Shown piece after piece: positions 8,459 through 17,855 of a DNA stretch of 64,000 bases (position 1 is its first letter; every line of letters begins with the position of its first letter). The DNA comes from JBBQSN01 sp963825505 (GTDB lineage Bacteria > Actinomycetota > Actinomycetes > Actinomycetales > CAWJMD01). The stretch covers positions 1 to 64,000 of the forward strand of contig CAWGTL010000007.1 in assembly GCA_963825505.1 (NCBI GenBank), read 5' to 3'. The translations under genes and the position numbers were made by a program. The notes below the pieces were generated by a model, which worked only from the letters and a program-made list of their open reading frames with translations, searched no databases and was not told the origin of the DNA.

Positions 8459-9889
8459 TCATGAGGCGACGGCTACGGACGAGCCCTCTTGCGTCCTGAG
8501 GCGCCACCACTGCACCTCGACGCCGGCGGCTGCGTCATCGGCTCCGGCCACGAGCCCGGTGCTGTCCGGTGACTCCGGGTAGACCCGAGCGGTCAGCGTG
8601 TGACCATCGCCGGCGAAGACCTCGACGACGGACCCGTCCACGAGGACGCGGAGGTCCACACCACCGCCCTCGTCGAGGCCGACGGGCATCCGGAAGGTGC
8701 CCCCGAGGGTCCCGGGCCCTCTGCTGGAGCGGTCGCGCGAGAGGTACACCTGGCCGGCGTGGTCCACGCCCACGTCCGTCGCCTCGGCGCCGTCAGCGCT
8801 GGCGAGCACCCGCAGCCAGACTCGGCCGCCGGCCCCCGGGACGAGCCTCGCCTCGAGGTCCAGCGCCCGACCGGCGTCGACGTCGAGCACGACGCACTCG
8901 CCGGCTGCAAGGTCGCCGGTCCGGCTACCACCGTCGCCGCGCAGGCCCACGAGCTCGGCTGCGGGCGAGAACCGGGGAGTGCCGTCCGCTGCGAGCTCGA
9001 CGACCCGTGGGACGGTGAGCAGCCCTGCCCAGCCGTCCTGCTCGACCGCGCTGTCGTCGCGGGCCTCCCAGGCCCACCCCCACAGCAGGCACCGCCCGGT
9101 GGGGTCGAGCGTGAGAGCCGGGGCGTAGAAGTCTGGGCCGTGATCCAGCCGGCCGGCGCCGTCCGGCTCGAGCCGGTCGCCGGCGAGCCGGCCGGTGACG
9201 TACTCGACGTGGGAGGGCCCGCTGCCGTGTCTCCAGGCCGAGATGATGAGCAGACCTCGGTCACCACGCACGAGCAGCTGGGGGCACTCCCACGCGTCGC
9301 CGGTGTCTCGCCCGCTGACGACGCAATCGGCTGCGGTGCAGAACGGGCCCATCGCCGTCCAGGTGACCAGGTCCTGCGAGCGGTACTGCAGGACCACGCC
9401 GGTGCCGTCCCGGTACCCGCCACCGACGAGCATGCGGTACCCACCGTCGACGACCTGGACGAACGGATCGCGGAACACCGCAAGCTCAGCACCCTCGGGC
9501 GGGCGCTGCATGACCGCCTCGGGGTGAGGGGCCCATCGCAGCGCACCGGGAGCGGGGCGGGCCAGGCAGACCGTCTGGTGCTCCGCGTCGTCGAGGTTGC
9601 CGCTGTAGACCAACCAGGCCTGACCGTCCACCACCACAGCGCTGCCCGACCAGCAGCCGCCTTCGTCCGGCCCCCCGGGTCGTGGCGTGAGCGCGATGGG
9701 GTGGGTCGTCCAGTGCAGGAGGTCGGCACTGGAGAAGTGGGCCCAGTGCACGTCGCCATGGTCCGTCCCACCGGGGTTGTGCTGGCAGAACAGGTGGTAG
9801 CGACCGTCGATGACGACGGGCGCGTTGGGGTCGTTGACCCACCCGGACGCCGGCCTCACATGGAAGCCCGGACGGTGGTGCTCGCTCAT
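8459..9889 (-). CDS. Glycoside hydrolase family 32 beta-fructosidase
   Basis: 476 aa, intracellular (no signal peptide). The catalytic five-blade propeller shows all three GH32 acidic motifs: WVNDPN near residue 18 (nucleophile Asp), FRDPFV near 140 (transition-state Asp) and WECPQ near 196 (acid/base Glu). A C-terminal beta-sandwich follows (about 330-476, including DGSVVEVFAGDG). Family members hydrolyse terminal fructose from sucrose, raffinose or short fructans; lack of export suggests the sugar is imported first. It is the last gene of the operon that begins with the binding protein at 13236, behind two sugar permeases, and probably shares the LacI-type control. Confidence 0.92.
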   Translation of the reverse strand: MSEHHRPGFHVRPASGWVNDPNAPVVIDGRYHLFCQHNPGGTDHGDVHWAHFSSADLLHWTTHPIALTPRPGGPDEGGCWSGSAVVVDGQAWLVYSGNLDDAEHQTVCLARPAPGALRWAPHPEAVMQRPPEGAELAVFRDPFVQVVDGGYRMLVGGGYRDGTGVVLQYRSQDLVTWTAMGPFCTAADCVVSGRDTGDAWECPQLLVRGDRGLLIISAWRHGSGPSHVEYVTGRLAGDRLEPDGAGRLDHGPDFYAPALTLDPTGRCLLWGWAWEARDDSAVEQDGWAGLLTVPRVVELAADGTPRFSPAAELVGLRGDGGSRTGDLAAGECVVLDVDAGRALDLEARLVPGAGGRVWLRVLASADGAEATDVGVDHAGQVYLSRDRSSRGPGTLGGTFRMPVGLDEGGGVDLRVLVDGSVVEVFAGDGHTLTARVYPESPDSTGLVAGADDAAAGVEVQWWRLRTQEGSSVAVAS

Positions 9890-9923
9890 GCTCTGCGCAT
9901 TGGGTGCCCAGGACGCACCGTCA

Positions 9924-10850
9924 TCAGCCCTTCACAGAGCCGGCTGTCATGCCGCGGACGAAGTAGCGCTGCAGCGACAGGAAGACCAGGAGCGGTACGG
10001 CCATGGTCAGGAAGCCTCCCGCCGTGATGAGCTCCCAGCCCTGACCCTGGGCACCCAAGAGTCCAGCCAGCTGCACCGTCATCGGCGCGTTGTCGCCTGG
10101 ACCGACGAAGAGCAGGGCCACCAGCAGGTCGTTCCAGACCCACAGGAACTGGAAGATGGCGAACGAGGCGAGCGCCGGTGTGGAGATGGGGATGATCAGC
10201 CTCCAGAAGGTCTGGAAGTGGCTGGCACCGTCGATCTTCGCCGACTCGATCAGCTCCTTCGGCAGGCTCGACATGTAGTTCCGCAGGATGTACAGAGCCA
10301 GCGGCATGCCGAAGCCGATGTGGGCCAGCCAGGCAGCGGCGAAGGTGCCGTTGAGACCGAGGTCCCCGTAGAACTGCAGCAGCGGCACCAGGGCGACCTG
10401 GTTGGGGACCACGAGCAGGCTCACGATCAGGATGAAGAGGAAGTCGCGGCCGGGGAAGCGCATGAAGCTGAACGCGTAGGCGGCAAACGCGGCGATCATG
10501 ATCGGGATGATCGTCGCCGGCAGGGTGATCGCCAGGCTGTTGACGAAGGCCCTGCCCATGTTGCCCCGGTCGAGCGCCTCACCGTAGTTCGCGAGGGTGA
10601 AGTCCAGGGGCGAGGCGATCGCCGTCCACCACCCGCTTGCGTTCGCTGCGCTGCCCTCGCGCAGCGAGGTGACCAGCAGTCCGATGACGGGGACGATCCA
10701 CAGGAAGCAGATCGCGATCAGGGCGATCTTGACCGGCCAGCCGGCCTCGCCCTGTCCCGAGCCGTGACCCTCGGCGCGTGCCTTGCCGCGGCGGGCGCGG
10801 GGCGCGTCCTGGACGACGGTCGGTGCTGGACCCGAGCTGATGGTGGTCAT
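9924..10850 (-). CDS. Carbohydrate ABC transporter permease, MalG type
   Basis: 308 aa. A variable cytoplasmic N-terminus of about 35 residues is followed by six predicted transmembrane helices. The EAA loop that docks on the ATPase is visible as ELIESAKIDGASHFQTFWRL (about 212-231). It overlaps the upstream MalF-type permease by 4 nt (ATGA). With that protein it forms the membrane channel of an oligosaccharide importer. No ATPase is encoded in this operon; in actinobacteria such CUT1 importers commonly share one housekeeping ATPase (MsiK type), so an ATPase elsewhere is expected. Confidence 0.92.
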   Translation of the reverse strand: MTTISSGPAPTVVQDAPRARRGKARAEGHGSGQGEAGWPVKIALIAICFLWIVPVIGLLVTSLREGSAANASGWWTAIASPLDFTLANYGEALDRGNMGRAFVNSLAITLPATIIPIMIAAFAAYAFSFMRFPGRDFLFILIVSLLVVPNQVALVPLLQFYGDLGLNGTFAAAWLAHIGFGMPLALYILRNYMSSLPKELIESAKIDGASHFQTFWRLIIPISTPALASFAIFQFLWVWNDLLVALLFVGPGDNAPMTVQLAGLLGAQGQGWELITAGGFLTMAVPLLVFLSLQRYFVRGMTAGSVKG

Positions 10851-11830
10851 CGCGTGGCCTCCTGCTCCCGGAAGTGGCGTACCTGGTAGGCCATGATCGG
10901 GAGGACGGCGAGCATCAGCATGACCACGATGGCCGACGCGTACCCGGAGTTCCCGTTAGTGAAGAGCTGGTTCACGAAGTCCACGGCGATGACGTTGGTG
11001 TTGAAGTTGCCGTTGGTCATGACGTAGACGATGTCGAAGACCTTCATCACACCGATGGTGACGGTGATGAACACCGTGATCACCGTGGGCCAGATCTGTG
11101 GGACGACAACCCGGAAGAACGCCTGCACCTCGTTGGCGCCGTCGATCCGGGCCGCCTCGATCGTCTCGGTCGGCACACCCTTGATCGCCGCAGACAGCAG
11201 GACCATCGAGAACCCGACCTGGGCCCAGATCAAGATGACCATCAGGAAGAAGCTGTTCAGGTGGAAGCCCGACTCTTGCAGCCACACCACGGGGTCGAAC
11301 CCGAGACCGGTGACGATCGCGTTCTGCAGTCCGATCTGGGGTCGGCCAGCAGGGCGCGCCTCGTACACGAAGCGCCAGATGGTTCCGGCGCCGACCATGC
11401 TGATCGCCATGGGCAAGAAGATGATGGTCTTGCTGAGCTTCTCGGGTCCTGGTCTCAACCGGTCCGCCAGGACGGCGACCCCCAGACCCAGACCCACGGT
11501 CACGGCGGGCACGATGACGATCCACAGCAACGTGTTGAACAGGGTGGACTGGAAGTTCGGGCTCGACAGCAGCTCGGTGTAGTTCGCGAACCCGACGAAC
11601 TCCGTGGAGTCCCTGTTCGCGAAGCTCAGGATCACGGTCCGGATCGTCGGGTAGATCAGGAAGATCGTGATCGCGGCGAAGGCGGGACCGATGAAGACGA
11701 ACGGCTTGATCCGCTCCTCCCACTTCTGGGGAAGGAGCTCGACGAGCTTGTTCAGGATGAAGTAGAGGGCCACCGCGCCGCCCACCCCGGCGACGATGGC
11801 GATCAACGCGTTGGCGATCTTGATGGTCAC
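10847..11830 (-). CDS. Carbohydrate ABC transporter permease, MalF type
   Basis: 327 aa with an unusual extra N-terminal helix (about 5-27) before the core of six helices. The EAA motif is ETIEAARIDGANEVQAFFRV (about 226-245), followed by the typical P-x-I-W-P turn. It pairs with the MalG-type permease downstream (4-nt overlap). The substrate is inferred from the locus: fructosyl or galactosyl oligosaccharides such as raffinose or sucrose. It lies 92 nt after the binding-protein gene. Confidence 0.92.
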   Translation of the reverse strand: MTIKIANALIAIVAGVGGAVALYFILNKLVELLPQKWEERIKPFVFIGPAFAAITIFLIYPTIRTVILSFANRDSTEFVGFANYTELLSSPNFQSTLFNTLLWIVIVPAVTVGLGLGVAVLADRLRPGPEKLSKTIIFLPMAISMVGAGTIWRFVYEARPAGRPQIGLQNAIVTGLGFDPVVWLQESGFHLNSFFLMVILIWAQVGFSMVLLSAAIKGVPTETIEAARIDGANEVQAFFRVVVPQIWPTVITVFITVTIGVMKVFDIVYVMTNGNFNTNVIAVDFVNQLFTNGNSGYASAIVVMLMLAVLPIMAYQVRHFREQEATR

Positions 11831-11922
11831 TGGTCAGCTCCTTGCGTGTCGTCGACCCGGCAGCACAGCGCGTGGGCGGTCGGGTGGGCAGGCCCGGCGG
11901 CCCGCCCACCCGACCGCGTCCG

Positions 11923-13236
11923 CTAGCCCGCAGGCCAGCTGGCCTCGATGGCCGCGAGCGCCTCATCGGCCGACTTGCCGTTGGTCCACTCCACCATCTC
12001 GCGCCAGAAGCTGCCGGCACCGACCTCGCCTGGCATCAGGTCCGAGCCGTCGAAGCGGAAGTCGGTTGCGCTGTAGGCGATCTCCGAGATGTCCCGCATC
12101 GTCTCGTTCGGCTGGAGACTGACGTCAAAGCCCGTGTGGGGCGACAGGAAGCCGCCCGCCTCGACGCCACTCGCGAAGTCCGGGCCGGTGATGAACTCCA
12201 GCACCTTGATGGAGTCCTCGTCGTCCTTGCTGAACAGTCCGGCGATGTCGCCACCGCCCATGATCGCCGCGTCGCCGCCCGCCTCGATCGGCGGCAGCTG
12301 GAACACACCAGCCACGTTGTCGAGGTCGGCGATCACCTCGTCGGGGAAGCTGCCCGGCTGGGCGAGGAAACTTGCCTGGCGGTGCAGGAAGCAGCCCGGG
12401 GGGGTCTCGAACATCGGGTTGCCCGAGATGGCGAACGCGTTGCTGGTGATGGTGTCCCGGCCGCCCAGCACGTTGCCTTCGGGGCCCCAGATGTCTTCGA
12501 CGTGGCCCAGCGCCTCCTTGACCATCGGGTCATCGAAGGGGATCTCGTGCTTGACCCACTGGTCGTACCCCTCGGTCCCACCCACGCGCAGCACGTAGTC
12601 CTCGAGCCAGTCGGTGGCCGGCCACCCGGTCGCCGGGCCGCTCTCGATCCCGATGCACCACGGCGCCGTGCCATCGGCCTTGATCTGCTCGGTCAGTGCC
12701 AGGAGCTCCTCCTGACTGGTGGGGATCTCGTACCCGGCGGCCTCGAACGGCGCCTTGGGGTACCAGACCAGGCTCTTGACGCTGATCGAGATCGGCGCTG
12801 CGAAGATCGCCCCCTCCTCGTCGGTGGCCGCGTCGAGGATGCCCGGCACGACGGACGCCTCCAGTGCGTCCATGTCCAGGACGTCGCGCAGGTCGGCGAG
12901 CTTCCCGGACCGACCGATGTCCAGCGTGATACCGGGCTGGGGGAAGATCGCGATGTCCGGGAGGTTGTTCCCCTGGACCCGGCTGCGCACGAGCTTGTCG
13001 AAGTCCGGTGTCGGGGAGAACTTGACGTTGATGCCCTCACCCTCGGCCCACGCGCCGACGTGCTCGATGAACGCGTCCGACTGCTCGTTCGCGAAGCCGT
13101 ACATGATCTCGACCTCGCCGTCGCCGCCGGCACCACCACCCCCGCCTCCGCTGTCTCCGCCGTCGCTCAGGCAGCCGGCCAGCAGCAGCGTGCTGGTCGC
13201 GACCAGGGCCACCCTCGTCGTGTTCCGTGCGCGCAT
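11923..13236 (-). CDS. Sugar ABC transporter substrate-binding lipoprotein
   Basis: 437 aa from ATG 13236, which has a GAGAGGG ribosome binding site; the open frame continues upstream but that part is promoter. The N-terminus is a lipoprotein signal with lipobox LLAGC near residues 17-21, followed by a Gly-rich linker. The mature protein is a type 1 extracellular solute-binding fold with Trp-rich segments (SLVWYPKAPFEAAGYEIP, ATDWLEDYVL), as in maltose or raffinose binding proteins. It is first in the operon. The promoter upstream carries a LacI-family operator between its -35 and -10. Confidence 0.92.
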   Translation of the reverse strand: MRARNTTRVALVATSTLLLAGCLSDGGDSGGGGGGAGGDGEVEIMYGFANEQSDAFIEHVGAWAEGEGINVKFSPTPDFDKLVRSRVQGNNLPDIAIFPQPGITLDIGRSGKLADLRDVLDMDALEASVVPGILDAATDEEGAIFAAPISISVKSLVWYPKAPFEAAGYEIPTSQEELLALTEQIKADGTAPWCIGIESGPATGWPATDWLEDYVLRVGGTEGYDQWVKHEIPFDDPMVKEALGHVEDIWGPEGNVLGGRDTITSNAFAISGNPMFETPPGCFLHRQASFLAQPGSFPDEVIADLDNVAGVFQLPPIEAGGDAAIMGGGDIAGLFSKDDEDSIKVLEFITGPDFASGVEAGGFLSPHTGFDVSLQPNETMRDISEIAYSATDFRFDGSDLMPGEVGAGSFWREMVEWTNGKSADEALAAIEASWPAG

Positions 13237-13308
13237 CTCGTCCCTCTCAAAGCCTCGACGTCGTTGTCCTCGTCCCAGTGCCGCTCGCCCACCATCCTGC
13301 ATGGACGT

Positions 13309-13338
13309 GATGTAGATCACTGAAAACGTTTCCAGCAA
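13309..13338 (-). promoter_or_regulatory. Binding-protein operon promoter with LacI-family operator
   Basis: On the minus strand a TTGCTG -35 (13333-13338) and a TACATC -10 (13309-13314) are 18 bp apart. Within and next to the spacer lies TGAAAACGTTTCCA (13321-13334), which fits the LacI/GalR consensus TGNAANCGNTTNCA around a central CG. A repressor bound here would block the operon. The likely binder is the divergent LacI protein. The consensus match is seen; the -35/-10 assignment is inferred. Confidence 0.78.
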
Positions 13339-13482
13339 GGTGGCACTAGATCGAGGTCGTTCGCCAGCCAAATCTGATAACGATCTGGCATCGGCGTTGC
13401 GCGAGAAACGAATTCGACCAGACACTCATGCATCAGGTGAGTTCGAATGCGCTTCCATGATTCATGGGGAGGATGGCTGGCT

Positions 13483-14502
13483 GTGGCTCGACGAGCTGGC
13501 ATCCACGACGTCGCGCGACTGGCGCAGGTCTCTGCGGCCACGGTGTCCAGGTCCCTTCGCGGCCATCCACACGTCTCGCACGCCACTCGCCTCCGCGTCC
13601 TGGAGGCAGCGACCGAGCTCTCGTACGTGCCCTCACCGGCTGCAGCACAGCTGGCCAGCGGTCGCACCAACACCATCGGCGTCGTCGTCCCGCACGTCAC
13701 GCGCTGGTTCTTCGCCCAAGCAGTCGCCGGCGTGGAGCGGGTGCTGCGCGAGGCGGGGTACGACGTCCTGCTCTACACGATCGGCGACCGAACGGGCCGC
13801 GAGCGATTCCTCGCTGCCATGCCCCTGCGCGGCCGGGTCGACGCCATCGTGGTGCTAACACTCCCCTTGGACGACGCGCAGGCAGGCCGGTTGCTCGAGG
13901 TCGGTGTGCCGGTGGTGTCGATCGGAACGCGCAGTCCGAGCTTCAGCTCGGTGCACATCGACGACGCCGAAGCGGTCCGGATGGCCGTGCGGCACCTGCG
14001 CCTGCTGGGCCACGAGTCGGTCACCATGCTCGTCAGCCCCGCCGACGACCTCGCGTTCGTCGCGGCCGAGCAACGACGCCTGGGTTTCCTGGCCGAGACC
14101 CGGGCGCACGGGATGCGCTGTGACCTCGTCCACGCCCCCTTACCGGGCGTCGGAGGTGGCGCGCAGGCTGCGCATGCCATCCTGGCGCGGAAGCGGGTCG
14201 CCACTGCCGTCCTGGCCGAGTACGACGAACTGGCCCTCGGCGCGATGAAGACCTTCGTCCGAGCCGGCATCGACATCCCCGGACAGATCTCGCTGATGGG
14301 CTTCGACGACCACGACATGGCCTCCGTTGTCGACCTCACGACCATCGCTCAACCGGTCTGCGAGCAGGGGGAGGCGGCGGCTCACCTGCTGCTGGACGAC
14401 CTGCAACGCGGCGAGCACGAGCCCAGGCACATCGAGCTGCCGACACGGCTCGAGATTCGAGGGACGACCGCGCCCCCATCGACGTCGACGTTTCTGCGAT
14501 GA
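13483..14502 (+). CDS. LacI-family transcriptional regulator
   Basis: 339 aa from GTG 13483, preceded by GGGGAGGA. This start puts the helix-turn-helix where the family has it (IHDVARLAQVSAATVSRSL, residues about 7-25). ATG 13447 would add 12 residues ahead of it. The hinge helix is PSPAAAQLASGRT (about 46-58) and a periplasmic-binding-protein-like effector domain follows (about 62-330), with the GFDDHDMASVVDLTTI end typical of the family. It is divergent from the sugar-importer operon and probably represses it, and perhaps the alpha-galactosidase as well, until the sugar is present. Confidence 0.9.
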   Translation: MARRAGIHDVARLAQVSAATVSRSLRGHPHVSHATRLRVLEAATELSYVPSPAAAQLASGRTNTIGVVVPHVTRWFFAQAVAGVERVLREAGYDVLLYTIGDRTGRERFLAAMPLRGRVDAIVVLTLPLDDAQAGRLLEVGVPVVSIGTRSPSFSSVHIDDAEAVRMAVRHLRLLGHESVTMLVSPADDLAFVAAEQRRLGFLAETRAHGMRCDLVHAPLPGVGGGAQAAHAILARKRVATAVLAEYDELALGAMKTFVRAGIDIPGQISLMGFDDHDMASVVDLTTIAQPVCEQGEAAAHLLLDDLQRGEHEPRHIELPTRLEIRGTTAPPSTSTFLR

Positions 14503-14537
14503 GTCCAGTCGGCGAGCGACGTGACGCCCCCTGCCGC

Positions 14538-14553
14538 CGGCGGTGAACCGCCG
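14538..14553. terminator. GC-rich hairpin between convergent genes
   Basis: CGGCGGT (14538-14544) and ACCGCCG (14547-14553) pair perfectly over 7 bp with a 2-nt centre. It lies between the 3' ends of the LacI gene and the alpha-galactosidase gene. No T-tract follows on either strand, so it is only a candidate terminator. Confidence 0.3.
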
Positions 14554-14737
14554 CAGCCTCCTTGAGGCGGACGATTTCGCCACGGCCTTCGGGCGAGGGT
14601 CCGAACCAGTCGGAGTTTCTGCCCGAACTTGCCCCGAACCATCCATCACGCCCCGGCCGCGGCGACACGGGCTGCCACGTCCCGGACCGTCGAAGCACCT
14701 GTGACCTGAAGGAACGCACGCGTCCTGTTCCTCGTCC

Positions 14738-16987
14738 CTAGTCGCACCGTCCGCTGTCCGCGGTCTCTCTCGACGCTCGCAGCAGGACCATCTGCTCGGG
14801 ATGGAGCCCGGGCACCTGGACGCCGGCGGTACCGAGGAGAGCCCCCGTCATGGTCACGCTCTCCCCCCACCAGGGCGGCGTCGTCATCAGGTCCGAGGTA
14901 CGTCCTCCGACGCCTGCCCCGGGTGCCATCGGGGTCACGCGGTACCGGGCGTCAGGGTCGAGCCCTGGGAGGCGGAAGCGTCCGGGCGGGTTGACGACGC
15001 CGGTGCGCAGCGCCGCGACGCCGTAGATCGCCTGGCTGCGATCCGCCGCGACGACGCCGCGCAACCGGTGGGTGCCGCCCGGTCGGTCGTCGTGCACCAC
15101 GGTTCCGGAGTGGAGCAGGTCGCGATGTGCCTTGTGGGCCCGGACCCAGCCACGCAGGGAGTCGAGCTCGACCGGGGTGGCCTCGGTGAGGTTCCACTCG
15201 ATGCCCAGGTGTCCGAAGAAGGCCGTGCCTGCGCGGAAGTCGAGGCTGTGTGCTCGTCCCGTGGTGTGGCTCACGGCCGAGGCGATGTGGGTACCGATCA
15301 TCTCCGGGGGCAGCAGGAGCGAGGTCCAGGCGTCGATGTCCTGGCGTTCGAGCGGATCGATGCAGTCCGAGGCCCAGACCCGTTCTGCGAGCTCGAGGAT
15401 GGCTAGGTCGATGCGGCCGCCGCCGCCGGCGCAGGACTCGATCTCCAGGGTCGGGTTGGCCGCGCGGACCTCGGCGAGCAGGCGGTACAGCGCCACGGTC
15501 TGCTCGTGCACACCGGCCTGGTCGGTGGAACGGTGGGCGCCCTCGACCAGGTCGCGGTTGTGGTCCCACTTGACGTAGTCGATGCGGTGGGAGGTGAGGA
15601 CGGCGAGGACCTGGTCCCTGACGTGGTCGTAGGCGTCGGGGTGCGCCAGGTCGAGCACGTACTGCTGCCTGGCCGGGACCGGGAGCCTGGTGCTGGGCGC
15701 CAGGATCCACTCCGGGTGCGCTCGGACCAGGTCCGAGTCGAGGTTGACCATCTCGGGCTCGAACCAGAGCCCGAACTGCATCCCCAGCGCGCGGACGTGG
15801 TCGATGAGCGGATCGAGCCCGTTCGGCCAGACCTCCTCGGAGACGACCCAGTCTCCGAGACCCGCGGTGTCGTCCCGGCGGGCGCCGAACCACCCGTCGT
15901 CCAGGACGAACCGCTCGACGCCCACGGACGCGGCGACGTCTGCCAGGCGGCGGAGCTTGTGGAGGTCGTGGTCGAAGTAGACCGCCTCCCACACGTTCAG
16001 CAGCACCGGCCGTGCCGACCGCGGGTGCTGCGGGCGTGAGCGCAGGTAGCCGTGGAAACGGGTGGCCAGGTCGTCGAGTCCGTCGCCCAGCGAGGCGTAG
16101 ATCCAGGGACCCTCGTACGTCTGGCCGCTGCCGAGCCGCACCTCGCCGGCCAGAAGCAGCTCGCCGCCGGCGAGGATGCTCGATCCGGTGTTGTCCCGCT
16201 CTGCGTAGCAGCGGGTGTTGCCGGACCACGCGACGTGAACAGCGCGGGCCTCCCCGGTGCGCCAGTCGAACCCGGTCGCGCCGGCGGCGAGCACAACGCT
16301 GGCGTCATGGGCCCGTGCGCGACGGCTCTCGCGCAGGTGGGTGCCCAGGGTGAAGGCGTGTCGTTGCGGGACGCGTTCGAGCAAGTGCCGTCCGGTGAGG
16401 TCGAGGATCTCGTCGGCCTCGACCGGGACCGGCAGGTTCAGGTCGAGCGTGGTGAGGTCGAAGACGTCGTCGTCGAGGTTCGTGACGGCGGCCCTCATCC
16501 GGACCAGGCCCGAGGTGAGCATCTGGATGCGCAGGTCGAGGCGCAACCCCGCGACGGCGTCGGTGGACGCGACCTGGACCTGCTGAGCGACAGTCCGGTC
16601 GGTCGGTGCGATCTCCAACCGCGCCGGCTCGGTGGCGAACGACGTCGAGAAGTGGCGTCCGGTGCGATGGCCGGTCAGGCCAGGTGTGCCGAGCCAGCCG
16701 GCTGACTGCTCGGCGAGCACCGACAGCGGGACGACGACGTCTGGCTGCCCCGACGCGGTGCCGGGGACCGAGGCCGCTGCGAGGCCGGTGAGGTCCTGCT
16801 GGTCGAGATGGTCGTGGGCCGGACCCCAGTACAGGACACGCGGCAGCCGGCGGCCGGTGCAGTCCAGGACGAGTGTGGCGCCTGCGGCCTGGAGGACGAT
16901 CAAGTCGGGTGGGTGATCGGTCGAGTGGGTCACGTGCTTCTCGTCTGCCTCGGGACTCCTCGGGTCCACACGGACCACCTCGTTCAC
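14738..16987 (-). CDS. Alpha-galactosidase, glycoside hydrolase family 36
   Basis: 749 aa, close to the roughly 730-aa length of bacterial GH36 enzymes, no signal peptide. An N-terminal beta-sandwich (about 30-330) precedes the (beta/alpha)8 barrel with NVWEAVYFDHD, FVLDDGWFGARRDD and the nucleophile motif YVKWDHNRD (Asp in the middle). CAGGGGRIDL and SDCIDPLERQ follow, the second holding the acid/base Asp. It removes alpha-1,6-galactose from melibiose, raffinose or stachyose. The annotated ATG has no ribosome binding site; GTG 16933 (18 codons in) with GAGAAG upstream is a reasonable alternative. It is separate from, but next to, the LacI/GH32/importer set, and fits raffinose-family utilisation. 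Confidence 0.93.
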   Translation of the reverse strand: MNEVVRVDPRSPEADEKHVTHSTDHPPDLIVLQAAGATLVLDCTGRRLPRVLYWGPAHDHLDQQDLTGLAAASVPGTASGQPDVVVPLSVLAEQSAGWLGTPGLTGHRTGRHFSTSFATEPARLEIAPTDRTVAQQVQVASTDAVAGLRLDLRIQMLTSGLVRMRAAVTNLDDDVFDLTTLDLNLPVPVEADEILDLTGRHLLERVPQRHAFTLGTHLRESRRARAHDASVVLAAGATGFDWRTGEARAVHVAWSGNTRCYAERDNTGSSILAGGELLLAGEVRLGSGQTYEGPWIYASLGDGLDDLATRFHGYLRSRPQHPRSARPVLLNVWEAVYFDHDLHKLRRLADVAASVGVERFVLDDGWFGARRDDTAGLGDWVVSEEVWPNGLDPLIDHVRALGMQFGLWFEPEMVNLDSDLVRAHPEWILAPSTRLPVPARQQYVLDLAHPDAYDHVRDQVLAVLTSHRIDYVKWDHNRDLVEGAHRSTDQAGVHEQTVALYRLLAEVRAANPTLEIESCAGGGGRIDLAILELAERVWASDCIDPLERQDIDAWTSLLLPPEMIGTHIASAVSHTTGRAHSLDFRAGTAFFGHLGIEWNLTEATPVELDSLRGWVRAHKAHRDLLHSGTVVHDDRPGGTHRLRGVVAADRSQAIYGVAALRTGVVNPPGRFRLPGLDPDARYRVTPMAPGAGVGGRTSDLMTTPPWWGESVTMTGALLGTAGVQVPGLHPEQMVLLRASRETADSGRCD

Positions 16988-17033
16988 GACGTTGTCGGGT
17001 GCTGGATACTTCCAAGCAGTAGGAAACTAACCC

Positions 17034-17495
17034 TCATCCGGGCTCGCCCTGCTTGGCGTAGCCGTGGACCTCGCGGATGGTGTCGTCGATGTCGGCGAAC
17101 GCCGGCTCCCGGGCCCCGGGGGCCAGCAGCGCCGGCACCCTCGCCGCGAGCCCGGCCAGCAACCGGGACCCGGCGGCGTCGAGCTGACGGACCTGCCCGA
17201 ACGTGAAGGACCGTAGGAACGTGCCCGTCGTCGAGGGTGCTCGAGCCCCGGTGAAGACCTTTCCCATGCCGTCGTGGCGCAGCACGTCCGGGTCGTCGAT
17301 GCAGTCCGCGCCGGCGAGCATCCCCGCGACCACCCGGGCCTTGGCCCCGGCACGTGGGGACGGCACGCTCAGACAGGTGTCGAGCAGGTCGTGCAACCCG
17401 GCCCGCTGCGCCAGCCGCATCGCCGGCACCAGACCCGCCGCACCGATCAGACTCGGGTCATCGAAGACCGCGGAGATCTTGTGCGATGCTTGCAC
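17034..17495 (-). pseudogene. IS1380-family transposase, 5' fragment
   Basis: 153 aa from GTG 17495, against about 450-470 aa for the family. The sequence begins with the characteristic VQASHKISAVFDDPSLIGAA, continues with AGADCIDDPDVLRHDGMGKVF and DIDDTIREVHGYAKQG, then stops right after that block. The rest of the catalytic core (further DDE residues) is absent. So this is the N-terminal third of an IS1380-type transposase cut at its 3' side. I saw no terminal inverted repeats. It marks an old insertion and deletion next to the alpha-galactosidase 5' end. Confidence 0.82.
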
Positions 17496-17647
17496 ATGTC
17501 GGATTCCCCTCTGGACGGTTCGGATCAGACCCTCAGCAAGTCCAATCCTGCCGCCCCACAGGGGCATTCGCGTGTCACGACCCGCCCGACCCGCCCACCG
17601 ATCGGTGGATCACGGCTGAGTCCGTCCCCCGAGCCGGTGTGTTCCAG

Positions 17648-17803
17648 ATCGGGTCGATCTCGGTGAATCCGCCGGCAGCGCCCCGACCAAGCTCCGGCCG
17701 GTCCTGATCGTCTCGGAAGACGCCTTCATCCGCAGCCGGCTGCGGACGGGTGCTGGTGGTGGCCATCACCTCGAACACTTCGATGGCGACCACCCGGGCA
17801 ACC
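17648..17803 (+). pseudogene. Decayed mazF fragment
   Basis: This stretch aligns base for base with about 6694-6850 of the intact mazF, sharing runs such as GGGTCGATCTCGGTGAA, GATCGTCTCGG and CGCAGCCGGCTGCGGACG. It differs by scattered substitutions and an extra G after GCGGACGG that breaks the frame. The start codon, the 5' end and the 3' third are missing, and no antitoxin remains beside it. It is a degraded paralogue, next to the transposase fragment. Confidence 0.8.
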
Positions 17804-17855
17804 CGCTGAACTCGCCGCACCGTCCCAGGCCGCCCTCTCAGCGGTACATCCAGGC

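Noticed and set aside
14538..14553. Strong intrinsic terminator
   Set aside because: The hairpin is real, but no T-tract follows, so I keep it only as a weak candidate.
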